The position numbers and the translations under genes were made by a program. Positions 1 through 6,909 of a stretch of 8,408 nucleotides of DNA are shown here, piece after piece. The stretch's first letter is position 1; the number at the start of each line of letters is the position of its first letter. The notes below the pieces were generated by a model, which was not told where the DNA came from, did no database searches, and saw only the letters and a program-made list of their open reading frames with translations. This stretch comes from Candidatus Kapaibacterium sp. (GTDB lineage: Bacteria; Bacteroidota; Ignavibacteria; Kapaibacteriales; UBA2268). Where the stretch lies: NCBI GenBank assembly GCA_027858275.1, contig JAQIDA010000226.1, forward strand, positions 1-8,408, given 5' to 3'.

Positions 1-1713
1 TTCTTCTATTATCAGACCTGTTATTTCTTCATTAGTCATGTCAGAAATTTCATTCGTCGGAAGAATACTAAAGCCAAAAACACTTGTATCGGCTACCGCC
101 GGTTTGTACTTATCATGAACGATTATTTTAATATTATCCGAATCAATAATCGGGAGAGTCCATGCATAATAGTCGTCAGAAGCCAGGATGTTTTTATCTA
201 TTCCGACCCATGTTTCGCCGTTGTCAGTTGTATAATTTATGGTCAGCAAAGAAACACGGCTCGCTTTCCATTGGATCAGCAGTTCTTCTCCTTTGATATA
301 AGTCATTGTTTTTATCGGACTCAGAAGTGATATTGTCGGATACTCGGCAGGACTAACGCATTCAGAATGCTCCGCGGCAAAGCGTATTATTTTTTTTACT
401 CGATCATGAAAAATCATATCAACTTTTCCGCTGCTGTTAGTCAGATGACAATAGCTCATTATTGTTCCCTGTGCAGGTCGTTCCTTCATGTCGTAACAAG
501 CGTCATCAATACCGTCTGTTTGCTTCGTAACGCAAGTATCAATTAGATTAGGTCTCCAAAAACATGTATGTGTATGAGGTGAACCGAAACCGTGACCGAT
601 TTCATGCGCCGCGACAATCACATCAAGCGTATAATCAAAAATTGGATACTTATAATTACCGTTTACGGCAAATGTGCAATAGCCCCATTGACGGTCACAT
701 AAATTACCGTTGTAAGGCTCGCCGACAAAACTTAAACCCAGAGTTTTGGCTCCGGCCGGTTGCTCCTTCATTGAAGTAAACAAACATGCCAAAGCTCTTT
801 CGTTACCGTCATTTTTGCGTTGATCTCTAAATTTTATTAGCTTATCAATCATATATGAATAATTTGTATAAGGGTCTTCCCCGGCAGTTCGATGAATTTT
901 TATTTCAGTCAAATAGAATTTGATATTCAATTCCTGCTCATAGATTCGAGAAGCCAAACTCATCACGGAAATGATGTAGGCATTAACTTTATTGAAATCC
1001 TGCTCAAAATACTCGTAAAAAGAAGATGTAGCCTCGATTATCAGCTTTGCTTCAAGAAGATTGTCATTGGTTTTTAGAGGGAATTTATATTCTGATGATG
1101 TGTCAAAGTCATCGGATTGCAATTCATTGTTTTTGTTGTCGAATTCCGGGCATGTTACATTAAGTTCTTTGAATAAGCTCAAGGCATTATCTTCTGTAGA
1201 AACAACATGATTATATTCAGTTTCTGAATTATCAATTATCGGGGCTATGAATACACGTTTCCCGTCCGAATATTGGATCGAGGCATACAATGTTTTTTCA
1301 CCTATTGCAAGGAACACTTTCGTCTCAGGATCATCACTTAAATATCCGTCAAACAGTTGAATATCAACAGGCGGACAGATCATTTCAGAAAGAGAATCAA
1401 CAAGTATAAATCTTGTGTCGGCATCAACAATTGATTGTCTCCTGCTCAAAATCCAATCAGATTTGTTCCCGGAAAGTAATGGCATATTATGAATACGGAT
1501 AGTCGGCATTTCGACAGAATTTATTATAGAAAAGAAGTCATCATTAATCAGAAGCTCATTCTCTCCCGTATCAGCCAAAGTTTTATTCAATTTCCCGGCA
1601 AGAAAAGAGTTGTTTGATACATATAAGTCTGCGTTAATGCAATTATCCGAAGAATGCAACGATCTGGCAAGAATCCCTAAAAACATAGTAAATATGATCG
1701 TAATTAGTCGCAT
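1..1713 (-). CDS. Secreted M12/reprolysin-like zinc metalloprotease (metzincin), 3' end beyond the window
   Basis: This gene is read on the minus strand from ATG at 1713. It stays open for 571 codons to the window edge, so its C-terminus is missing. The start has a good Shine-Dalgarno (AAGGA, 7 nt upstream) and lies 27 bp after the tmk stop. Residues 1-18 (MRLITIIFTMFLGILARS) look like a short signal peptide, so export is inferred. Residues about 30-210 resemble the propeptide region of such proteases. The catalytic domain starts near 220 and holds the extended zinc motif HEIGHGFGSPH: H370, H374 and H380 are the ligands and E371 the general base. M419 in IMSYCH fits the metzincin Met-turn. 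From about 458 a beta-rich, Ig/fibronectin-like segment with a DNGETW motif begins. Known family members are extracellular endopeptidases; the substrate here is unknown. A C-terminal sorting domain may lie outside the window. The protease class is confident, the exact family (M12B versus M43-like) less so. Confidence 0.88.
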   Translation of the reverse strand, partial: MRLITIIFTMFLGILARSLHSSDNCINADLYVSNNSFLAGKLNKTLADTGENELLINDDFFSIINSVEMPTIRIHNMPLLSGNKSDWILSRRQSIVDADTRFILVDSLSEMICPPVDIQLFDGYLSDDPETKVFLAIGEKTLYASIQYSDGKRVFIAPIIDNSETEYNHVVSTEDNALSLFKELNVTCPEFDNKNNELQSDDFDTSSEYKFPLKTNDNLLEAKLIIEATSSFYEYFEQDFNKVNAYIISVMSLASRIYEQELNIKFYLTEIKIHRTAGEDPYTNYSYMIDKLIKFRDQRKNDGNERALACLFTSMKEQPAGAKTLGLSFVGEPYNGNLCDRQWGYCTFAVNGNYKYPIFDYTLDVIVAAHEIGHGFGSPHTHTCFWRPNLIDTCVTKQTDGIDDACYDMKERPAQGTIMSYCHLTNSSGKVDMIFHDRVKKIIRFAAEHSECVSPAEYPTISLLSPIKTMTYIKGEELLIQWKASRVSLLTINYTTDNGETWVGIDKNILASDDYYAWTLPIIDSDNIKIIVHDKYKPAVADTSVFGFSILPTNEISDMTNEEITGLIIEE

Positions 1714-1720
1714 ATAAACA

Positions 1721-1725
1721 TCCTT
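1721..1725 (-). promoter_or_regulatory. Shine-Dalgarno of the metalloprotease gene
   Basis: AAGGA on the minus strand, 7 nt before the ATG at 1713, inside the 27-bp gap after tmk. It fixes the start of the protease and places the signal peptide at the N-terminus. The short gap with its own ribosome site fits translation from a shared transcript. Confidence 0.6.
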
Positions 1726-1740
1726 CAATATTATATTAAA

Positions 1741-2343
1741 TTATAATATCTTCTTTAATTCACAAATAACATCATCTGAAACATCACTTATCTCCCGAGA
1801 CGCGTCAATTTTGATAACTCTTTCCGGCTCATCAGCTGCAAGCTTATTGAAACCTTCAATCACTCTCAAAAAGAAATCATCGCCGGCACTTTCCATACGA
1901 TCCAAATTTCTGTTAGAAGATCGTTGCTTTGAAATATTCAAACTGACATGGAAATAAAAAGTCAAATCAGGTTTGATACCGCCTGTGGCAAGGCGATTCA
2001 ACAATCTTATGTCGTCCGTATTCATCTCTCTGCCAAAGCCCTGATAAGCTAATGTTGAATCATAGAATCTGTCACAGAGAATTATTTCCCCTTCCTTTGA
2101 AGCAGGTCTGATCACTTTATCAATCAACTCGGCGCGAGCGGCTTCAAATAAGAGAAGCTCTGTCATTGAGTGCATTTCTTTTTTTGATTGCAAAAGCAAT
2201 TCACGAATTTTCTCCGATATTTCAGTACCGCCGGGTTCACGCAAAGTCAAGACTTTCCTACCCTGAGATTTCAGAAATTCAGCAACCTTGTTCAGTTGCG
2301 TAGTTTTACCGCAACCGTCGATTCCTTCAAAAGTAATGAACAT
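1741..2343 (-). CDS. tmk: Thymidylate kinase (dTMP kinase)
   Basis: Phosphorylates dTMP to dTDP with ATP, an essential cytoplasmic step of dTTP synthesis. The 200-residue length is typical. Visible motifs are the P-loop GIDGCGKTT (residues 7-15), REPGGT (35-40) that binds the dTMP phosphate, and DRFYDS (91-96). The lid segment around 141-151 is rich in arginine (R141, R145, R149 in LDRME) and is followed by DFFLRV (156-161). The P-loop has no arginine and the lid is arginine-rich, which matches the E. coli-like type II enzymes. One small oddity is that the usual DLTxYLDV strand reads DLTFYFHV (126-133), with His at the Asp position. The gene begins 34 bp after rsmI, with a weak ribosome site (GGA about 7 nt upstream), and is followed after 27 bp by the metalloprotease gene. 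Confidence 0.97.
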   Translation of the reverse strand: MFITFEGIDGCGKTTQLNKVAEFLKSQGRKVLTLREPGGTEISEKIRELLLQSKKEMHSMTELLLFEAARAELIDKVIRPASKEGEIILCDRFYDSTLAYQGFGREMNTDDIRLLNRLATGGIKPDLTFYFHVSLNISKQRSSNRNLDRMESAGDDFFLRVIEGFNKLAADEPERVIKIDASREISDVSDDVICELKKIL

Positions 2344-2377
2344 ATTATATCCGTTATTTTAGTTTTAGTCTTTTGTT

Positions 2378-3085
2378 TTATACAATTTCCTCGGCCGCTT
2401 CCAGCACAAGAACAAATTCACCCTTTATCTTATCCTTTTTCTCTAGTACAGCAAGGCATTCAGGAAGAGTACCCCTAATAAATTCCTCGTATACCTTCGA
2501 AATTTCTCGAGCGACCGCCGCTTTTCTGTTCGATCCGCATATTTCAATTAATTCTGTCATAAGTTTCACGATTCTGTGAGGAGACTCATAGAGAATGACA
2601 GTGCTGTTATACTTTGATAATTTTTCTAAAAATGCAATGCGTCCTCTTTTCTGGGGAGGAAATCCCGCAAAAGTAAATCTGTTATTTGCCAGACCGCTGC
2701 CAACTAATGCAGGCACAAATGCAGTAGCTCCGGGCAAATTGATTACGAAAATGTCTCTGCTTATTGCTTCTCTGATGATTTCAAAACCGGGGTCTGATAT
2801 ACCGGGACTGCCGGCATCACTGACAAACGCAACCGCTTTGCCGGATTCGATCTCATTACATAAATATACAGCTTTTTGTTTTTCATTATGTTCATGGCAA
2901 CTGACCATTTTCGGCGAATTGATTTTGTAGGTTTTAAGTAACTGTCCTGTATGACGAGTGTCTTCGCAAGCCAAGATATCTGCTCCGGCAAGAGTTTTCA
3001 AAGCTCTGACTGTAATATCGTCCTTATTCCCGATTGGGGTCGGAATCAAATATAGAGCAGGTTTGAGTATATCAGCTTTAATCAT
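2378..3085 (-). CDS. rsmI: 16S rRNA (cytidine(1402)-2'-O)-methyltransferase RsmI, short form
   Basis: Uses S-adenosylmethionine to 2'-O-methylate C1402 in the decoding centre of 16S rRNA. It belongs to the tetrapyrrole-methylase fold. Landmarks in order are LYLIPTPIGN (11-20), CEDTR (40-44), SDAGSPGISDPG (89-100), LPGATA (117-122), GFPPQKRGR (141-149), YESPHR (166-171) and GEFVLVLE (222-229). At 235 residues it covers the whole catalytic fold but lacks the C-terminal helical extension of longer homologues such as the roughly 285-residue E. coli protein. Similar short forms are known in other bacteria, so this is not taken as truncation. Its ATG lies inside the end of tadA (8-nt overlap, ATGATTAA), which suggests translational coupling between two RNA-modification genes. 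Confidence 0.96.
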   Translation of the reverse strand: MIKADILKPALYLIPTPIGNKDDITVRALKTLAGADILACEDTRHTGQLLKTYKINSPKMVSCHEHNEKQKAVYLCNEIESGKAVAFVSDAGSPGISDPGFEIIREAISRDIFVINLPGATAFVPALVGSGLANNRFTFAGFPPQKRGRIAFLEKLSKYNSTVILYESPHRIVKLMTELIEICGSNRKAAVAREISKVYEEFIRGTLPECLAVLEKKDKIKGEFVLVLEAAEEIV

Positions 3086-3575
3086 TTTTAGACTTCTTTG
3101 TTTTGTTTTCGCGTATATTTTTGAAAAAGGTCTTTAATATTTCAGCACACTCATCTCCTATCACTCCGGATACAATTTCCGCTTTATGATTGAGCCTGTC
3201 ATCATCAAGAATATTAAAGATACTTCCGGCCGCTCCTGCTTTGGGGTCTTTAGCCCCGAATACGACTCTTGGTATTCTTGACAGAATAACAGAACCGGCG
3301 CACATAGAACAGGGCTCAAGGGTAACATATAAAGTACAATCAATCAAATGCTTATAATCGCTGATTTGCAGAGCGTCTTGGATCGCAATCAATTCTGCGT
3401 GATCAGTCGCGTTTCCGTTCTTTTCAACTTGGTTGTACCCTCGACCGATTATCCGGTCGTCACGAACAATTACGGCACCTATAGGAACATCTCCGTAAGC
3501 TTCGGTCTTTTTAGCTTCGACCAATGCCTCAGTCATGAATTGAATATCTCTTTGTTCCTGATGTATATCAGACAT
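3078..3575 (-). CDS. tadA: tRNA-specific adenosine deaminase (A34 to inosine)
   Basis: Deaminates the wobble adenosine of tRNA-Arg(ACG) to inosine so that one tRNA reads several CGN codons. It is usually essential and acts as a dimer in the cytoplasm. The 165-residue protein shows the cytidine/deoxycytidylate deaminase zinc site: H59-A-E61, where His is a zinc ligand and Glu the proton shuttle, and P88-C89-S-M-C92, where both Cys bind zinc. GDVPIGAVIV (28-37) and NATDHAEL (55-62) are typical of TadA rather than of free-nucleoside deaminases. The C-terminus ends in a basic tail (KTKKSKND). The start at 3575 follows the purD stop by 9 bp, and a ribosome site (GGTAAGG) overlaps that stop. Met14 is a less likely alternative start because it has no comparable site. 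Confidence 0.95.
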   Translation of the reverse strand: MSDIHQEQRDIQFMTEALVEAKKTEAYGDVPIGAVIVRDDRIIGRGYNQVEKNGNATDHAELIAIQDALQISDYKHLIDCTLYVTLEPCSMCAGSVILSRIPRVVFGAKDPKAGAAGSIFNILDDDRLNHKAEIVSGVIGDECAEILKTFFKNIRENKTKKSKND

Positions 3576-3584
3576 AAGCCTTAC

Positions 3585-4856
3585 CTATTTCAGTCCCTTC
3601 GCTCCGATATCTTTACGATAGAATTTATTCCCAAAGTCAATTTTGTCGACCATCGAATAAGCGTTATCTATAGCTTTTTTCAAGTCTTTGCCTCGTCCGG
3701 TTACGCCGAGAACTCTGCCGCCGGCGCTTAATAATTTATCATTATCAGATTTTGTCCCGGAATGAAAAACTGTTCCGCCAAGTTTTTCCGCTTCTTCGAT
3801 ACCGCTGATCTCAAAACCGATTTCATTTGAAACAGGATAACCTTTTGAAGACATAATAACACAACAGGCAGAATCTGATACTTTATCAGCAATAGCGTCT
3901 TTATTAATTTTGCCGCAAGCCGCGCTGTATAATAACTCGGCAAAATCACCTTCAAATATTGACAAAACAGATTGTGTTTCCGGATCGCCGAATCGGACAT
4001 TAAATTCAACTACTGAAGGCATACCCTTATCAATCATCAATCCCGCGTACAAACATCCTGAGAAAGGATGACCATCAGCAGCCATTCCGTCAAGAACGGG
4101 TTGTATAATTGTTTTCTTAACTCGTTCAAGCACTTCGTCTGTAACTATAGGCGCGGGGGCATAAGTTCCCATACCGCCTGTGTTAGGGCCTTCGTCATTA
4201 TCATAAGCTCTTTTGTGATCCTGCGATGATGCGAGAGTAACAAAATCTTTTCCGTCACAAATTGCGAGGATAGAAGCCTCTTCACCTTTGAGAAATTCCT
4301 CGATAACGATTTTGTTCCCGGCTTCTTTGAACTGTCCTGCGAACATTGAATCCGCTGTTTCGTGTGCCTGCTTCAATGTTTCGGCAATCACGACTCCTTT
4401 GCCGCCTGCCAATCCGTCAGCTTTTAACACAATGGGAATTTCCAGATTATCAATACAAGAATGAATATCTTTATTCTGATTCTTATCAAAGCATTCAAAT
4501 TTCGCCGTAGGAATATTATGGGCATCCATGAATTCCTTAGCAAAACCTTTGGATGATTCAAGTTGAGCAGGATATTTTTTCGGTCCGAATACCTTTATTC
4601 CGGCTTCAACGAGCTTGTCGGAAATACCGTCTGCCAAAGGCTGTTCAGGACCGACCGCGACAAAATCAATATTGTTGGCCAAACAGAATTTTACTATTTG
4701 ATCAAAATCAGATATGTTAATATCGGCCTTTTCCGCTAATTCAAATATACCCGGATTTCCAGGGGCGCAATAGATTTTATCTGACGAAGCTGATCCGGCG
4801 AATGCGTTGACCATAGCATGTTCACGACCGCCACCGCCGATTACTAAAATATTCAT
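3585..4856 (-). CDS. purD: Phosphoribosylamine-glycine ligase (GAR synthetase)
   Basis: Catalyses the second step of purine biosynthesis: 5-phosphoribosylamine + glycine + ATP to GAR. It is a full-length, 423-residue ATP-grasp enzyme. The N-terminal domain starts with GGGGREHA (7-14) and carries GPEQPLADG (69-77). The ATP-grasp core contains SSKGFAK (101-107), KADGLAGGKGV (145-155), the long conserved stretch at 212-236 including EGPNTGGMG, and EFNVRFGDPETQ (284-295), which holds metal-binding residues. The start at 4856 has AAGGA about 8 nt upstream and lies 15 bp after the deacetylase-like gene. No fusion to other pur enzymes is present, and no other purine gene lies nearby. Confidence 0.97.
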   Translation of the reverse strand: MNILVIGGGGREHAMVNAFAGSASSDKIYCAPGNPGIFELAEKADINISDFDQIVKFCLANNIDFVAVGPEQPLADGISDKLVEAGIKVFGPKKYPAQLESSKGFAKEFMDAHNIPTAKFECFDKNQNKDIHSCIDNLEIPIVLKADGLAGGKGVVIAETLKQAHETADSMFAGQFKEAGNKIVIEEFLKGEEASILAICDGKDFVTLASSQDHKRAYDNDEGPNTGGMGTYAPAPIVTDEVLERVKKTIIQPVLDGMAADGHPFSGCLYAGLMIDKGMPSVVEFNVRFGDPETQSVLSIFEGDFAELLYSAACGKINKDAIADKVSDSACCVIMSSKGYPVSNEIGFEISGIEEAEKLGGTVFHSGTKSDNDKLLSAGGRVLGVTGRGKDLKKAIDNAYSMVDKIDFGNKFYRKDIGAKGLK

Positions 4857-4871
4857 TCTTGATTCCTTGAT

Positions 4872-6017
4872 TTATATTATTTTGTTTTTCTTCTCATACA
4901 AATAATCCACCGCCTCAGTCAAAGTCATATACTCAACTCGATCCGCAAAACGCTCTTGGATTCCTTCCAATATTCGCTTGAAATTATCAGGATTGTGCAT
5001 ATCTTTCACATGTCCCGAAGCGATTATCGGCAATATGTCATTATTATAACTATCTTCATTATCAATCTGTTGCGATATGTTGTCTAATATTTTCAAGAAA
5101 ACAGATGAGGGCAGATAATCATAATCGAGATGAACAGTATTATTGCTCGACAGAGCTTTCATATACCAAAGCAAATTTCTGTTTTCATGCTGTTTGTAGA
5201 AACGATTTTCTACGGGGTATCGCTTAGCTTTGACTATGTCTCTCTGCTTCTCCCATTCAAGTTCTTCTTGGCTGACATCGACAGCAAATCTTGATTTATA
5301 ATACTTTGCCGGAGCGTATTTTTTCATAACGGCGGAATCTCGTTTTGTCTCCGAATAAATCGGAATTTCTAAAATTCCCTCTCCTGAGTCAGATTCTTTA
5401 TTTATGTCCGATTTATCCGTGAACCAAGGATATATATTTGAATGCGCGTCTCTGAAGTCATAAAAACCGGGACTGACTTTGTTTTTCGTAACAGAAACGT
5501 CACATTTCAAGCCAATTTTCTTGAGTATCGGAATAATCTGCTCAGACGGCTGAATACAAAGTGCGCCCGCTCTGAAAGCTATACATCTGTAGTCAGGATT
5601 TACTTTTTGGAGCAAAGTTTCTAAATACTCCTTGCCTTTGCCGAGTTCTTCTTCAATTCTTTTTGTTCCGATGCTGATGAGAGGATACTTCTCCGTATTC
5701 AGCTCCCAGTGATCGATCTTGAACGCAGAAGCCTGCCATTGAGGATGATAGTGCAATTGAACATCTGAACCGCGAGAGACAGTATCAGACATAATGTTTT
5801 CCCAAGCAATTGCAATTGCCTTAGCACCAAATTGAGCTTTGCCGACATCTATATGTTTGAATTGCTGACCAACCTCAGCCATAACAGTGATTTTCGCGTC
5901 ATATTTTGTCGCGAGAGCGTTCATTGCCTCCAAGGGACGTTGCTGAATCTCGAAATAATCGCCGGAACCGTCGCCGAACAGCTCCCAATCGTTTGTTATT
6001 ACTAATCCGATTTTCAT
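4872..6017 (-). CDS. NodB/CE4-like polysaccharide deacetylase family protein (WalW/WbmS-like type suspected)
   Basis: A 381-residue soluble protein without signal peptide or membrane segments, so probably cytoplasmic. Its layout fits a divergent carbohydrate-esterase-4/NodB barrel. TNDWE (8-12) sits where the family has TFDDG or TFDVE. LHYHPQW (88-94, H89 and H91) fits the metal-binding HxxxH/HxH region. FRAGA (148-152) resembles motif 3 (RxPY), and SGHVKDMHNP (334-343) near the end could supply the late conserved His. Such barrels remove N-acetyl groups from sugars, and distant relatives occur in O-antigen and capsule gene clusters. The long insert at about 185-330 is rich in charged and aromatic residues. 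The gene starts 10 bp after the acyltransferase gene with only a weak purine-rich ribosome site (GAGAAA). Deacetylase activity is an inference, because the motifs are altered and the protein could have another carbohydrate role. Confidence 0.68.
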   Translation of the reverse strand: MKIGLVITNDWELFGDGSGDYFEIQQRPLEAMNALATKYDAKITVMAEVGQQFKHIDVGKAQFGAKAIAIAWENIMSDTVSRGSDVQLHYHPQWQASAFKIDHWELNTEKYPLISIGTKRIEEELGKGKEYLETLLQKVNPDYRCIAFRAGALCIQPSEQIIPILKKIGLKCDVSVTKNKVSPGFYDFRDAHSNIYPWFTDKSDINKESDSGEGILEIPIYSETKRDSAVMKKYAPAKYYKSRFAVDVSQEELEWEKQRDIVKAKRYPVENRFYKQHENRNLLWYMKALSSNNTVHLDYDYLPSSVFLKILDNISQQIDNEDSYNNDILPIIASGHVKDMHNPDNFKRILEGIQERFADRVEYMTLTEAVDYLYEKKNKII

Positions 6018-6027
6018 TCGAGATTTC

Positions 6028-6909
6028 TCACTTTATATAAAATTGTTTTTTGAATATGGTTATGCCGTCTTCGGCAAGCTCAGTCATACGAGCGAATAAG
6101 GGAACAGACGACGCTCTGCCGAATTTCATTCCGTCAATATTAATATTACGAGCAATATCTTTTGAAATATATTTATCGACAAACTTCGGAATATCAAAGT
6201 GCATTTTGTCCATATCGTGCGCGTAAGATTTGACAATTACTGATTCGCCATCATAATTAATACATTCAGCCTCGAACAGCTCATCATGATAGGGCTGAAC
6301 CGGGAATTTCTCTTTCATCGTATCATCAATACAATGGACAAAAGAGAGATGTGATGTATTTATCCCGATTCCGACTATTATACCGTCGTACTCGGTTATC
6401 TTATAATAGGGGCTGTTTCTGTCATAAGGATAAGGAGAATTCTGATGTTCGGCAGTAAGTTCCTTGGCGTGTTTGCCGAGAGCTACAACAGATTTTGTCG
6501 GATGCAGACTTCTCACGGCGTCTTTCTGTCGCCTGGCGAATTCATTGAGGATACCCGTGAATGAAGCGGTTCTTTTCACATTGAAAACCTGCCCGCTTTT
6601 CAAGAATTTGTATGATGTCAATTTTGGATAAGTCGGGAACAAAATAGTACCGTTCTCCCCTACAATATCACGCATTAAAGGGATAATTCTGTAGAAAGGA
6701 AAATCAAGATTGAGCCGGTCAACAGAGCTGTGAATAAAAACGACATTGCCGCTTTGAACGCCGACTTCGTTTTGCATAATATTGACAAAGTCGTCTTCGC
6801 TGATTTTCGGCAACGCGGCAACCGCCTTCTGAAGTCTCTGCTTTTCAACAGCTTTCAGCTTCGCTTTGACCGAGTCGGGAACTATTTTTTTCAAACTGTT
6901 CTTGAGCAT
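6028..6909 (-). CDS. AAC(3)/antibiotic_NAT-family N-acyltransferase, probably acting on an amino sugar
   Basis: A 293-residue cytoplasmic protein of the aminoglycoside 3-N-acetyltransferase fold, whose members transfer an acyl group from CoA to a primary amine. Visible family landmarks are VVFIHSS (57-62), the NGTILFPTY strand (86-94), RSLHPTKSVVALGKHAKEL (133-151, H136), NSPYYK (165-170), the glycine-rich IIVGIGINTSHLSFVHC (177-193) and a Met/Lys-rich MKEKFPV segment (198-204). H192 in FVHCIDD sits where the family usually has FxHxxE, with Asp in place of Glu. A basic N-terminal tail of about 35 residues precedes the core. Homologues outside resistance plasmids occur in antibiotic pathways and cell-surface polysaccharide clusters. 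The ligase before it and the deacetylase-like protein after it suggest sugar acylation, not drug resistance. The start overlaps the ligase stop by one nucleotide (TGATG) and has a strong internal ribosome site. Confidence 0.85.
   Translation of the reverse strand: MLKNSLKKIVPDSVKAKLKAVEKQRLQKAVAALPKISEDDFVNIMQNEVGVQSGNVVFIHSSVDRLNLDFPFYRIIPLMRDIVGENGTILFPTYPKLTSYKFLKSGQVFNVKRTASFTGILNEFARRQKDAVRSLHPTKSVVALGKHAKELTAEHQNSPYPYDRNSPYYKITEYDGIIVGIGINTSHLSFVHCIDDTMKEKFPVQPYHDELFEAECINYDGESVIVKSYAHDMDKMHFDIPKFVDKYISKDIARNINIDGMKFGRASSVPLFARMTELAEDGITIFKKQFYIK

Noticed and set aside
564..1077. Short plus-strand open frames at 115-330, 564-779 and 892-1077.
   Set aside because: They lie opposite the metalloprotease gene, have no recognisable domains, and are antisense shadows of the 571-codon minus-strand frame with the clear zinc motif.
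6028..6909. Calling the AAC(3)-like gene an aminoglycoside resistance gene.
   Set aside because: The family is broad. No mobile element or other resistance gene is nearby, and the gene is coupled to an acyl-AMP ligase and a deacetylase-like gene, which fits tailoring better.
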